From Paenibacillus xylanilyticus (GTDB lineage: Bacteria > Bacillota > Bacilli > Paenibacillales > Paenibacillaceae): 64,000 bases of DNA. The notes beneath the pieces were generated by a model that saw nothing but the letters and a program-made list of their open reading frames with translations, did not search any database and was not told where the DNA came from. Location: contig NZ_JABMCB010000197.1 of assembly GCF_013359935.1 (NCBI RefSeq), forward strand, positions 169,123 to 233,122. Direction: 5' to 3'. A program made the translations under genes and the position numbers. This document shows, piece by piece, positions 35,809-45,143 of this stretch (the first letter of the stretch is position 1; every line of letters begins with the position of its first letter).

Positions 35809-36618
35809 TCATTCAAACAACCTTTGATGTTTATGAAAGAATTGATAAAAGAATTGTACATTGTCCAGTTCAAACCATTCTGCCGTTTGCAGCATGCTCG
35901 CATCGAGATTGTAGATCTTCGCATGAAGTGTGCCCAGAACAAAGGGAGAGTGCGTGGCAATAATGAATTGACTATCAAAATAGCGCGCCAGATCGTTCAT
36001 TTGTTCGGCCAGTTTGATTTGATTCGCCGGAGACAGGGACGTTTCCGGTTCATCCAATAAATACAGCTGCCCGGGAAGCAAATGTTCCTCAAAAAACTGC
36101 ATCGAGCTTTCCCCGTTCGAATATTTCTCCTGCGAGAATTGGATGATATCCATCTTCTTTTTTAATTCATATGACTGCTCCAGCTCTTCTACCTCAGCCT
36201 TGCTCTTCCCCTGCACGAATTGCTCATGAAGCAGCCCTTCGCGAAGCACGCTTTCCTGCTGTATTTTCTTGATTTCATACAACAGATCCTCTGACTTGAT
36301 GTACCGGCTCCCACCGGGAAGCTTATATATCGGACGCTCCTGATCATCATGCCCAAGTTGATAGCTGCTCTCCTCGATAAACCGCTGAACATAGATGCTG
36401 TGTCCATAAGTTGCCATTCGCTCAGCGCCCGCCATTCCCAATTTGTTGGCGATTAGATTCAGCAAAGTGGATTTGCCTGAACCATTACTGCCGTATAATA
36501 CCGTGATACGATCAAACAGCAGAACCTCCCCTGCCATGTGCCTGAACACATGATCGGGGTATATATTCGGGTTGCTGGAAATGGTAGAAGAGAGTTTGAA
36601 GTTACTTAGATATAGCAT
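35809..36618 (-). CDS. Stand-alone ABC-type AAA ATPase
   Basis: 269 residues from ATG 36618 (GAGGGGAG upstream). Walker A GSNGSGKST (about 45-53). The ABC signature is replaced by YSNGESSMQFFEEHL. Walker B is LYLLDEPETSLSP, and the switch His lies in FIIATHSPFVLG. This order and the PETSLSP form are typical of small OLD/RecF-like ATPases of unknown role, some of which act in phage defence. No nuclease partner is adjacent and no membrane component is present. Cytoplasmic, single gene. Confidence 0.8.
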   Translation of the reverse strand: MLYLSNFKLSSTISSNPNIYPDHVFRHMAGEVLLFDRITVLYGSNGSGKSTLLNLIANKLGMAGAERMATYGHSIYVQRFIEESSYQLGHDDQERPIYKLPGGSRYIKSEDLLYEIKKIQQESVLREGLLHEQFVQGKSKAEVEELEQSYELKKKMDIIQFSQEKYSNGESSMQFFEEHLLPGQLYLLDEPETSLSPANQIKLAEQMNDLARYFDSQFIIATHSPFVLGTLHAKIYNLDASMLQTAEWFELDNVQFFYQFFHKHQRLFE

Positions 36619-36724
36619 CGTCTCACTCCCCTCTTGGAAAATGAAATAATCCATGTTTGATATTCATACCTGATATCTATACTTTACCATTCTATTAATG
36701 CATCCATCCGACACAAAAACCTTT

Positions 36725-39700
36725 CTATTCAAGCACCGTCCAAATATCCAGTGCAGCCAAACGAATGGCCTCATGCTCATGATTCCGGTATGCTCTCAAA
36801 CGTTCGGTACAAGTCTGGTTCCACAGTAAGGATGTTCCCGCAATCTTCAGCAGAGAAAGTCCGAGATATTGGGCTGTAAACGACTGCCGACCTCTCAAAT
36901 GATCCACCAGATCCAGAATCGCCTCTGGTCTCCAATATTCCTGACTGGCATTGGCTGCACGGGCGACCTGTCTGTAGGCGTAATCCAATAGATATGGATG
37001 GGTGTCCACCATTTGAGTCACAGGGTCCAATTGCAGAGCTGTCTGATCCGCCTGGTTCCATTCAACAGATGCCAAATATAGCTTGATCACGGCTCGTTTC
37101 AAGGTTTCTTGGGATTGAAGGACATTGATCATGCCCGCATATAGAGGAACGAGTACCCGCCTTACATGTGGGGGCAATGAGGTCAGCTCGTCAATCAATG
37201 CCACCAGACGCTGCCGCTCTGGTAGGTCTCTCTCCGGGGCAGCATTCCATTCGGCCTTCGTCTCCGTCTCGGCCAATTGTGTGCAAATGCTGATGACCCG
37301 ATCATTCACCTTTCCATCACGACAAGCCACAATGAGCGTATTCAACGCACTCCTCCATCTGGCGTTGTCCTCCAGATCTAGAATCGTTTTGCTGGCAGAA
37401 GCGGCCACCTTCTCCTCACTTCCATTCACCCAAAATCTCATGGCTTGGAATGCCTCTCTTGCCACAACCGGATCGGCATGTCCTGCAATCTCGATAATCA
37501 AGTCCAAATACCTTGGCCGGGAATCCACGGGAATCCCACCAGAATACTGGTTAAGCAGGCTTCTTGCGATATCGCGCTGCGGGGAAGCAGCCATGGCACG
37601 CATCATGGCCCAGCTGCGTTCATCATCAAGCCATTGTCTGGCAGCGTGGCCTATGGCGATCATCACGTCTTTGTGTACATTCGGTTTTTCGTATTCACGG
37701 ATGAGAAGCGCCATGCTCTCCTCGCTTTTATAAGCTCCAAGCAGCCGGATGGCTTCTTTTCTGACCGTGATCTTCAGTTTTTCCCGATCTAACAGATCTG
37801 AAAGCATGGATGTCAACATCACCGGATTCACCCTGCGCATGCATCTGGGGATCGAGTACATGGCTACCCGAGCACGGTCTCCATCCAGGTTGTTAAGCAA
37901 TACAGGGAGTGCCCTCTCCGGCTCTTCCCATAACGAATACGCGTAAAGTGCTGCCTCCACGACATGCACTTCCTCGTCCTGCAGCAGAACTTCCAGCTGA
38001 TCGGAACAATAATCGGGCATGCTGGCCAAGCTGCGCATCGCGGATGCACGTTCATGGAAGCTTCGTTTGCCATCCAAGGCCACCCGTTCCAGAAGGGAAG
38101 CAAATGCCTTTTGCTGACGCGGCAGCCACCGATGAAACCCGTTATGCGCAGGCACAACATAAATTGTTTTTCCTGATAAATGCTTGCCTTTGATGATTTT
38201 CCCCGAGATAAACGGGTCCAGCCACTCCTGACGCTTCAGATGTAGATGCATAAATACATCGTGAAATGAGATGAAGGATGGGTCTCTGTCCAGCAGTTCT
38301 CTAACCCTCGCATCTCGCGTCTTATAGGGAAGAAGCCAATAATGGATCGCCTGTGGGGATACCGTTTTGGCCTGCAGCAGTTCCCCCAGCAGAAGCTGGA
38401 GCTTCGGCAGCCGATCCACGGCTTTTCCGAACAAATCTGCCATGCGCAGAATCACGCTCGTGTTTTCGCGCTTGTTCGCTTCTACACCAAAGGCATAGAT
38501 CTCATCGAATAACGCTTCCAGTGCAGAACTCGGTATGCTGTCCCAATCCATCGAGTACAATGCAAACTGTCCGTCCCGCATCGTCAGTCTTCCAAACGTT
38601 CTCAGAGCGAACTTGAATAACTCGCCCTTCGGCTCCAATGCATGTTGACGCAGTATGGCAAAAGCCAGTCTCTCCGTGGCGGACCTTGTCCCATATGATG
38701 TGTCTCTGGCTTCGATCACGCTATCCACCAGTACCGTCAGATCGTCCATGTGCTCTTTCTTGAACATGGGAGCAGGACAGTTGGAGAGCTCAGCCATAAC
38801 CACGAAGCGTATCGGATCCTGGTCGTTCTTGATTCGGGTCAGGAAGCGCAGCGTCTCATCCATTCCACGGCGAGAAAGTGCTGTACTTCGAACGAGGTGA
38901 GCATAGGCCGCAGCACGTTCATCGCTATTAGATACCTGAACGGCTTGCTCCAGCTGCTCTCTGGCATTCACAATGAAGCGGCGGGCTGTCGTTTCGAGCT
39001 TGTTGTCCCGGTGATCACGAATGTCGCGCAGTTCGAGCATGCGGGCCGCTTCCTTGTCACGCAGTCGGTGTGGCAGTACATCCAAGAGTGTCATAGGGAA
39101 AATGCGTGTCTTCCGCTCATCTTCCTTATAAGCCGCATCAAAGATCGCTTCGCGGTTCGACGGCGCAAGGGTATCCAGCACCTTGGCTAGGTGCACTGGC
39201 TGATCTGCGAGCAGAGCAGCCAAGGTCGTCCACTGCGCTGTGGTGAACCATTTTCTCTTTTTCAACACACCTGCTGGAACGCCCTGACTCAAAAGATACC
39301 CCCGGGTCTCCTCACGTGTCAGCAGCTCAAATACATCCTCTGGGCTGGCCTGAATCAGAATTCCTAATTGCTGCTTGAGTACAGGATGAATCGTATCCGT
39401 TGGCCCAAACTTCAACGCACATTCCAGAACAGTTGCTGGCCTTGAAACACTCAGTATTTCAACCGCGGATGAGAGCGTCCACCATACATTGGTCTTTTCC
39501 CGGTGCGTTGCATGCTGCAAAGCATTCTTGAAGTACGCTCCCACCAGATCGGGGTGGTACTTCGTTAAGAGCCGCCAATTAAGTAACGCATATCCCAGCT
39601 CTGGAAGCCTGAGGCGTACCGTCTCTTCGCTGCACGCAGCCAACAATAAGGAGGCTTCTTGTGCGCCCCAACGGTTAAGCACAAGCGGCAGCAGCCGTTC

Positions 39701-40099
39701 CGCCCAATCCTGACGGTATGTATTCACGATGCTCCGCAGCAATTGGCGGCGGCAATGGTATGACATCAGAGCGATTTCGGTTTCAATTGAAAAGTCCGGG
39801 TCGGTCACTACTTTTGGGAGCAGCCGAGCCGCCCGGCCCCTAACTCCTGCCTTGGGATGCTGCAGGGCCAGTATAACCGCACGAGCATCATTCACTACAC
39901 CCGCACCAGTCAAAGCCAGATGCGCCTCATAGGCGGTGCCTCTTTCCAGTAAGGATACAAGCAGCGCGGAATAATTCGCATCTCCTGTATGATGGCGTCC
40001 CAGAAGTGCCATCCGCTTCATCCTGTCCGAGTAACCCAGCGAATCCAGCTCCACGAGCAACTGCTCTTTATTTATCAGATCCTTGCTATCTGTCATCAT
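36725..40099 (-). CDS. Very large HEAT-like helical repeat protein, unknown function
   Basis: 1124 residues from ATG 40099, which follows GGGGAGAGGAA; 19 further codons upstream lack a site. No signal or membrane segment. Helical hairpin repeats are spread through the protein, for example ALQHPKAGVRGRAARLLPKVV near residue 75, LLQDEEVHVVEAALYAYSLW around 720, and HADPVVAREAFQAMRFWV about 880. This suggests an extended alpha-solenoid scaffold. There is no ATPase or nuclease motif. It is monocistronic between the AAA ATPase and the MetE-like gene. A partner-binding role is likely, but nothing specific can be said. Confidence 0.72.
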   Translation of the reverse strand: MMTDSKDLINKEQLLVELDSLGYSDRMKRMALLGRHHTGDANYSALLVSLLERGTAYEAHLALTGAGVVNDARAVILALQHPKAGVRGRAARLLPKVVTDPDFSIETEIALMSYHCRRQLLRSIVNTYRQDWAERLLPLVLNRWGAQEASLLLAACSEETVRLRLPELGYALLNWRLLTKYHPDLVGAYFKNALQHATHREKTNVWWTLSSAVEILSVSRPATVLECALKFGPTDTIHPVLKQQLGILIQASPEDVFELLTREETRGYLLSQGVPAGVLKKRKWFTTAQWTTLAALLADQPVHLAKVLDTLAPSNREAIFDAAYKEDERKTRIFPMTLLDVLPHRLRDKEAARMLELRDIRDHRDNKLETTARRFIVNAREQLEQAVQVSNSDERAAAYAHLVRSTALSRRGMDETLRFLTRIKNDQDPIRFVVMAELSNCPAPMFKKEHMDDLTVLVDSVIEARDTSYGTRSATERLAFAILRQHALEPKGELFKFALRTFGRLTMRDGQFALYSMDWDSIPSSALEALFDEIYAFGVEANKRENTSVILRMADLFGKAVDRLPKLQLLLGELLQAKTVSPQAIHYWLLPYKTRDARVRELLDRDPSFISFHDVFMHLHLKRQEWLDPFISGKIIKGKHLSGKTIYVVPAHNGFHRWLPRQQKAFASLLERVALDGKRSFHERASAMRSLASMPDYCSDQLEVLLQDEEVHVVEAALYAYSLWEEPERALPVLLNNLDGDRARVAMYSIPRCMRRVNPVMLTSMLSDLLDREKLKITVRKEAIRLLGAYKSEESMALLIREYEKPNVHKDVMIAIGHAARQWLDDERSWAMMRAMAASPQRDIARSLLNQYSGGIPVDSRPRYLDLIIEIAGHADPVVAREAFQAMRFWVNGSEEKVAASASKTILDLEDNARWRSALNTLIVACRDGKVNDRVISICTQLAETETKAEWNAAPERDLPERQRLVALIDELTSLPPHVRRVLVPLYAGMINVLQSQETLKRAVIKLYLASVEWNQADQTALQLDPVTQMVDTHPYLLDYAYRQVARAANASQEYWRPEAILDLVDHLRGRQSFTAQYLGLSLLKIAGTSLLWNQTCTERLRAYRNHEHEAIRLAALDIWTVLE

Positions 40100-40362
40100 T
40101 TCCTCTCCCCTCATGTCTCTAATAAGCTCTTTATACCGATCAAAACAAATCCACAACCATACTTCACAGGGTAATCCTGGAATAGTATAACTTCTTCATC
40201 AGCAATAGCTTCTCCTTTTCAATGCGGCATTTCAGACCAACTTAGCCGATATGATCGGGCTTTTGCTGCCTGATTCATGTATGGTGGAACTAGTTATACA
40301 TTTCAAAAGTCACGTCCGGATTCGCTGCTTCTGCGTTTGAACGGGACAAACCGCTGCAAACA

Positions 40363-40414
40363 AAAAGGGATGCCTCGCCGGGCACCATAAACGGCCCTTT
40401 GAGTCATCCCTTTT
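40363..40414 (-). terminator. Terminator of the MetE-like gene
   Basis: AAAAGGGATG / CATCCCTTTT stem closing a larger inner GGC/GCC hairpin, 25 nt behind the stop, T-rich on the minus strand. Confidence 0.75.
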
Positions 40415-40438
40415 ATCTAAGTTGTTGCTTATCTGAAT

Positions 40439-41599
40439 TTAGTTATTCCAGTACTGCTTCGCAATCTGTTGACCTTGGTCGATTTTCGCCCACTGCTCGG
40501 CTTCGCTTAGCTCATTACCGCCATCGCAGGAGGCAAAGCCGCATTGATGCGAGAGCAGCAGACGATCCTTATCAATGATTTTGGATGCTTCGTCAAGCAG
40601 ACGAATGACGCGTGCTTCATCATCCAGTGTATTTGTTTTGGAAGACAGCAGGCCCAGAACAATCTCCGTTTCCGGTCTGTCCTTGAATACTTCCAGTGCT
40701 TCAATCGAACCCGCACGATCATCATCCCACTCCAGGAAGAAGCGGTCATATTTCAATTGTTTCAGGAACAGGTTGGCGATTTTCGCATAAGAGCCGCCGC
40801 CCATGTTGCGGGAATCGTAGTTGCCGCGGCAGTTATGTGTCCACATTTTCAAGCCCAGGCTATGACCGAAGTCAATCACCGTATTGTTAATATCAATAAA
40901 TTCGGTGGCAAGACCCGCTACTTCTGCTTGATCAATATGCTCGCCGGTAAACGGAGAGTTCGGGTTGTCGTCTGCAAACAGCTCCCACAGGCAGTCATCG
41001 AATTGCAGGATTTTGCCGCCAGCCGCAGCGAATTCCGCCACAAATTCCTTATATGCCTTCACAAGACCCGCTTTGAGCTCCTGTTTGTTCTGATAAACGG
41101 CATCCTTCCCGCCAATATTATCCGACCAGGAAAGCTCACCGAAGATATGGGAAGGAGATGGTACGCAAAGTTTCGTCTGCTGATCGCCTGCCGTATCTTG
41201 CAGCTGTTTGAACAGGGTAATAAAGTGATGATTCTTACCGCTCAGTTCGCCCGTAATGCGCAATCCGATATCTTTGCGAGTCTCATATTTGGATGTTCCG
41301 TCCACATCCCGGAAAAAGTAGCCGTGGTCCGCGATATAACGCTCCACTCCGTCAAAGCCCCAGACAAAATCCAGGTGCCACATCGACTTGGAGAACTCGC
41401 CGTCTGTAACAACTGAAAGGTTATGCTCGATTTCCTTTTTAACAACCTGTTTGATTGCCTCAGTCTCACACTCGGCATACCCTTCGAAGTTTTCATAGAA
41501 CGGATACTGGATATCATCACGATGTTCAATTTGCGTTTTATATTTCAGCAGCTCTTCGGGCCGCAACAAACTTCCTACGATCTGGAACTTATCAGTCAT
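40439..41599 (-). CDS. MetE C-terminal-like methyltransferase (YxjG/YxjH type)
   Basis: 386 residues from ATG 41599 (GAGGGGG upstream). Similar to the catalytic half of cobalamin-independent methionine synthase: MTDKFQIVGSLLRPEELLKY start, KILQFDDCLWE, KMWTHNCRGNYDS with a His/Cys zinc ligand pair, and LSHQCGFASCDGGNELSE with the third Cys. Such short MetE-like proteins transfer methyl groups to homocysteine from an unidentified donor. In B. subtilis the homologues are under a SAM riboswitch; no S-box core was seen upstream here. Confidence 0.82.
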   Translation of the reverse strand: MTDKFQIVGSLLRPEELLKYKTQIEHRDDIQYPFYENFEGYAECETEAIKQVVKKEIEHNLSVVTDGEFSKSMWHLDFVWGFDGVERYIADHGYFFRDVDGTSKYETRKDIGLRITGELSGKNHHFITLFKQLQDTAGDQQTKLCVPSPSHIFGELSWSDNIGGKDAVYQNKQELKAGLVKAYKEFVAEFAAAGGKILQFDDCLWELFADDNPNSPFTGEHIDQAEVAGLATEFIDINNTVIDFGHSLGLKMWTHNCRGNYDSRNMGGGSYAKIANLFLKQLKYDRFFLEWDDDRAGSIEALEVFKDRPETEIVLGLLSSKTNTLDDEARVIRLLDEASKIIDKDRLLLSHQCGFASCDGGNELSEAEQWAKIDQGQQIAKQYWNN

Positions 41600-41843
41600 G
41601 TAAATAACCCCCTCGTTGTATACGAGTATCATAGCACGCCGAGTGGAGTTCGAAGAATAATCAAAAGAAGATAACTAGTTATAGCTAAAAGCTATAGCAA
41701 GAAATAAAAGTGGATTATCAAAATGATTCCCCTTAATGGGGTTAACTGGGTTTATCTGCTTTCACAATCTATGATTAGATATTCCATTTTATTATTTTCC
41801 ACTTTTTCTATCGTTGGTCTAAAGCGCTAGTTGTTTATCTATG

Positions 41844-42743
41844 CTAGTTTAAATTATAAGCTTTATCAATTAATGGTTCTGCTCTTTTAAAATCTTCAGG
41901 GGATTTAATGATAATTTGTAAATCACCAGTCCCAAAATGCCCTACATTACGCATATCTCTAGTAAATCCATCCTCAAGTTCAAAATCACCAGGATTTAAT
42001 CTCATGTGTAGTAGTATCTGCTTCTGGTAGACTTCTGCACAAATGATATTTTTCATCTTTTTGAACGCTGTATACAACTTGAGCTGATTTTCTGTAACGT
42101 CATCACCGAGTGCAAGTATATAGGCTCTAATGGAATAATACAGTTCTCTGAGCGCTGGCGTTGTTGACTGAAGTTGTTCTTGAAAAGTCTTGTCTGATGA
42201 TGGCTTAGTCCATTTATCTCCCTGTTCCTGAATATTGTAAGGTCTCACCGTACTTGAATTTACTAGCTCCATCATAAGTAAATCTGTTCCAAACTTTTTG
42301 TAACGAACAAGATCAATGTTTCTATTGATCTGTTTAACTGCATATTTATCATATTTTGTGAAATCTCCTGCTACACAAATAAGTCTGGGCATACTCCAAT
42401 CTAACTTATCCGAACACTCTTTTCCTAGATTCTTCATCACTAACAACTCAAATTCTGCTTTATGATCAAGTAGCCAGTCGAGATAAAATAATCCTTGGTT
42501 AATCACGTTCTCGTTACTGGTTCTTTTATATTCAAAAATGACAGGACAGTTGTTTTCATCTAACCCTAAACTGTCAATTCTACCACCGTTCGATGTCGTA
42601 TATTCGCTTTTCAGAAAAGTTACTCCAAAAAAAACAGGCATATTCTTTTCAATTAATACTTGTAATTCTCTCTCAAGTAGAACAGAACTGGCTGGCAACT
42701 CTTTAACTTCTCCCGTTATATGAAACAGCTTAGTATCGGACAT
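41844..42743 (-). CDS. PD-(D/E)XK-like protein with DUF5655 domain
   Basis: 299 residues. The N-terminal 140 residues resemble a NucS/DUF91-like restriction fold: GGRIDSLGLDENNCPVIFEYKR supplies the Asp and ExK motifs. The C-terminal part (ALRELYYSIRAYILALGDDV, then QLKLYTAFKKMKNIICAEVYQKQILLHMRLNP) is the DUF5655 domain often misnamed 'predicted transport protein'. It is probably a DNA-binding or nuclease-like protein, perhaps linked to defence. No partner gene is close. A weak CCCC/GGGG hairpin lies at 41729-41742. Confidence 0.72.
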   Translation of the reverse strand: MSDTKLFHITGEVKELPASSVLLERELQVLIEKNMPVFFGVTFLKSEYTTSNGGRIDSLGLDENNCPVIFEYKRTSNENVINQGLFYLDWLLDHKAEFELLVMKNLGKECSDKLDWSMPRLICVAGDFTKYDKYAVKQINRNIDLVRYKKFGTDLLMMELVNSSTVRPYNIQEQGDKWTKPSSDKTFQEQLQSTTPALRELYYSIRAYILALGDDVTENQLKLYTAFKKMKNIICAEVYQKQILLHMRLNPGDFELEDGFTRDMRNVGHFGTGDLQIIIKSPEDFKRAEPLIDKAYNLN

Positions 42744-42826
42744 GTATGTCTCACTTTCTAAAACTTGATCACCAGAAGACTTCTCTTCATAGTTTCAAGT
42801 AATTTTTATTATTTTCAAATGCATCG

Positions 42827-42895
42827 GTGTTTGAAGCAATTATGCTTACCTTCGGTTCGCTGATTGTAGCGCTGCTGTCCAATAAACACAAGTAG
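42827..42895 (+). CDS. Holin-like type I toxin peptide
   Basis: 22 residues, MFEAIMLTFGSLIVALLSNKHK, reading from GTG 42827 or internal ATG 42842. It is a single hydrophobic helix with a basic tail, the pattern of the TxpA/BsrG-type 'putative holin-like toxin' peptides. No good ribosome binding site is visible, so the start is uncertain and the copy may be weakened. Two hairpins lie just downstream, and an antisense promoter faces it, as in type I toxin-antitoxin loci. The peptide would act in the membrane. Confidence 0.65.
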   Translation: MFEAIMLTFGSLIVALLSNKHK

Positions 42896-43025
42896 ACCGC
42901 TCCCCATGCAAAGGTTGCGGTCTACTTGACGTCTATCCTCTTGTTAAGCCCACCGCCCTTAAAAGCGGCTATTGCTCCGAGAGTCGTGTTGTCGCACGAC
43001 TCTCTTTGCAATATAAGCTGTTCAT
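42890..43025 (-). ncRNA. Predicted antisense antitoxin RNA
   Basis: Transcript predicted from the promoter at 43032-43059 toward the toxin gene. It contains the hairpin GAGAGTCGTG / CACGACTCTC (42979-43004) and would end at AAGTAGACCGC / GCGGTCTACTT (42890-42927), which covers the last codons of the toxin and is followed by T-rich sequence on the minus strand. It would be complementary to the toxin mRNA 3' region. Ends are inferred. Confidence 0.55.
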
Positions 43026-43031
43026 GCCCTT

Positions 43032-43059
43032 ATTATAACATGACAAATGAGGAATTCAA
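43032..43059 (-). promoter_or_regulatory. Promoter of the antisense RNA
   Basis: On the minus strand: TTGAAT (43054-43059), 16-bp spacer, perfect TATAAT (43032-43037). Confidence 0.65.
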
Positions 43060-43114
43060 TTCAAGGCTTAACAAGCGTAGAATAAAAACGATAAACATCT
43101 AACTCTCAACTAAT

Positions 43115-43684
43115 TCACAACGTCCTACGCCGTAATTCATAAAAATACTGCACGGCTGGGTGCTTTAACTTAATTTTCTCGGACATGTTCAAAATCCGCT
43201 TTTTGCCAACCCGTCTGTCTACCAAAGCCAGAATGTTCAGCAAGATATCCTGACTCTCCAGACTTTCCTCTATAGGTCTTGATAGAAACGTAGTCGCTGC
43301 AACCGTAAAATTGGATTTGCTTAATGCTGACTGTGCTGACAATAGCTCCTTGGCAAGCACTGAGCTTTTTCTGCTTCGTGCAATGACGTGAAGGCGGTCC
43401 TCCGGAACGGTCCCTTTGGTCTCTTTTCGAATGGCTTCAATCTCTTCGTTGTCTACAGGAATTTCAATATTCGGATCGTTCTTGATCTCCTGCTCCGTCT
43501 GATACCACCGGATGGGGGTTGTTGTGTCACTCATATTGAGCAGGTTCTTTTTATCTACGGCAAGGTAACAGCTTCCTGATTTATCAAGTGCATAACGGTA
43601 GCTTGTTGCGCGGTATTCAACTCTTCCGACTAACGCCGGGCTAAGGAAACTCTCCAGTTGCTGCTTCAATTTGCTCCAGGACAT
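43115..43684 (-). CDS. SF0329-like family protein
   Basis: 189 residues from ATG 43684, which has TAGGAGGATTT just upstream. The sequence WSKLKQQLESFLSPALVGRV at the start, TPIRWYQTEQEIKNDP in the middle and DILLNILALVDRRVGKKR near the end match my recollection of the uncharacterised SF0329 family. Cytoplasmic, no catalytic motif. Single gene with a very strong ribosome binding site. The function is unknown; family assignment is moderate. Confidence 0.65.
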   Translation of the reverse strand: MSWSKLKQQLESFLSPALVGRVEYRATSYRYALDKSGSCYLAVDKKNLLNMSDTTTPIRWYQTEQEIKNDPNIEIPVDNEEIEAIRKETKGTVPEDRLHVIARSRKSSVLAKELLSAQSALSKSNFTVAATTFLSRPIEESLESQDILLNILALVDRRVGKKRILNMSEKIKLKHPAVQYFYELRRRTL

Positions 43685-43911
43685 AAATCCTCCTATTCTC
43701 AAAAGCCTACTACCTTAATTATAACACAGCATACCGAATTGCCATCTTAGGTTGATACAGGATATGAAGCACTTCAGACGGGGGAATTCCTATTTTTGGA
43801 TTTTACTTTCCCTATGTGATAAAATTGCTGGAAATTATCTACTTTCTATTAAACTGTCATTGCCGATCATGGAATACTACGTTGCTATTCACAAAGGAGA
43901 GGAAGACGTTA

Positions 43912-44967
43912 ATGGCTAAGAAGAAAACAACATTACCCGCCCATATGGAGCAACTCATTAAAAATAATGATATCACTGCTGTAAAAGAGGTCTTTGAGCA
44001 ATGCGAATGGGATGCCCGCGGGGGTTACAGCAAAGGTACGGCCCTCAGTTTCCGGCAGATTTCGGATGAAGTCGTTCGCTGGCTGGTAGAGCAAGGAGCT
44101 GATATTAACGCCCGGGACAAGTACCAGCGTACGCCATTGCATGCCCATGCTGCGCACTGGTCAGGAAATGTAGCCTTGCTCCTCGAATTGGGTGCAGAGC
44201 TGGACGCGGTTGATTATACCAATGAAACACCGCTGCATTCAGCAGTCAATTCGTATAGAACCACAGTGGTGCAAGAGTTAGTAACCCGAGGTGCTGATAT
44301 CAACGCAGAGAATAAACAGGGGAACACCCCGCTCGCTAAAGGATTAGTCAATTGCCGGAATAGCGATATTGTCAGTATGTCTGAAATCTCCGCGATTTTG
44401 CTGGATGCCGGAGCATCGGTCACCCCTGCTATGAAAGAGTCGGTAAAGCGAATTGGCAAGGATTTTGAATTCGTCCGGGAAAAGTTCAATCAAGACAGCG
44501 TTGACGAAGTGTCGGACGCGCTTCTCAAGCTGTATCGACTATTTGATGTCGAGCCGGTAGCGAATCGAATCATGCATGATGGGACTGCCCCCATTCAGGT
44601 AACCGCAACCACTTGGCCCAAGCAGCACCAAGAGCTGTGGGAATATCTCATTCCGCCCAAAGGTCATGCGCAAACGGTACAGGGAGAGGTCATCCGCATC
44701 ACCGGGCGCGTGTCTCATGAAGTATTAGATAATGGCGGGGGAAACTGGGATGCCCAATACCTCAAGATGCTGGATGCGCTGGTCCGGTACCTGGGTACCG
44801 GTACGCCATTAGCTCCGGCACTTCTGCAAGAGGCAACCGACTTGGCCGGCAGGCTTCGCAATGGATCGGATTATGATGCGCCTGCTAGATTATGCGAATT
44901 GGCGGTGTTATGGGTGCTTAACAATCCTCAACCCGTAACGATGGCACAACCGGAATATTCTCGTTAA
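43912..44967 (+). CDS. Ankyrin-repeat protein
   Basis: 351 residues from ATG 43912 behind GGAGAGGAAG; 32 upstream codons have no site. Residues 10-175 form about four ankyrin repeats (VRWLVEQGADINARDKYQRT PLHAHAA; LLLELGAELDAVDYTNETPLH; ELVTRGADINAENKQGNTPL; ILLDAGASVTP). The C-terminal 160 residues are a separate alpha/beta region of unknown type. Ankyrin repeats mediate protein binding. There is no signal peptide. Monocistronic, ending in a strong bidirectional terminator. Confidence 0.8.
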   Translation: MAKKKTTLPAHMEQLIKNNDITAVKEVFEQCEWDARGGYSKGTALSFRQISDEVVRWLVEQGADINARDKYQRTPLHAHAAHWSGNVALLLELGAELDAVDYTNETPLHSAVNSYRTTVVQELVTRGADINAENKQGNTPLAKGLVNCRNSDIVSMSEISAILLDAGASVTPAMKESVKRIGKDFEFVREKFNQDSVDEVSDALLKLYRLFDVEPVANRIMHDGTAPIQVTATTWPKQHQELWEYLIPPKGHAQTVQGEVIRITGRVSHEVLDNGGGNWDAQYLKMLDALVRYLGTGTPLAPALLQEATDLAGRLRNGSDYDAPARLCELAVLWVLNNPQPVTMAQPEYSR

Positions 44968-45066
44968 TTTTCCTAGGATAGATGGCTTTGGAGTTGCTTA
45001 GTCCCATTCGTGGACAGATTGGGCAATGAATGTGTTACGGGTAAAAATAGAAGTACAGCAGCTAAA

Positions 45067-45096
45067 AAAAGAAGCGGAATATTTCCCGCTTCTTTT
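45067..45096. terminator. Bidirectional terminator, ankyrin / dus genes
   Basis: AAAAGAAGCGG / CCGCTTCTTTT stem between convergent genes. Confidence 0.85.
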
Positions 45097-45143
45097 CTTG
45101 TAACCCGCCAATACATCTCAACTATTAGTCGAAACTTGGCAAT

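Noticed and set aside
41600..41843. S-box upstream of the MetE-like gene
   Set aside because: Expected from B. subtilis homologues, but no conserved core or terminator is present.
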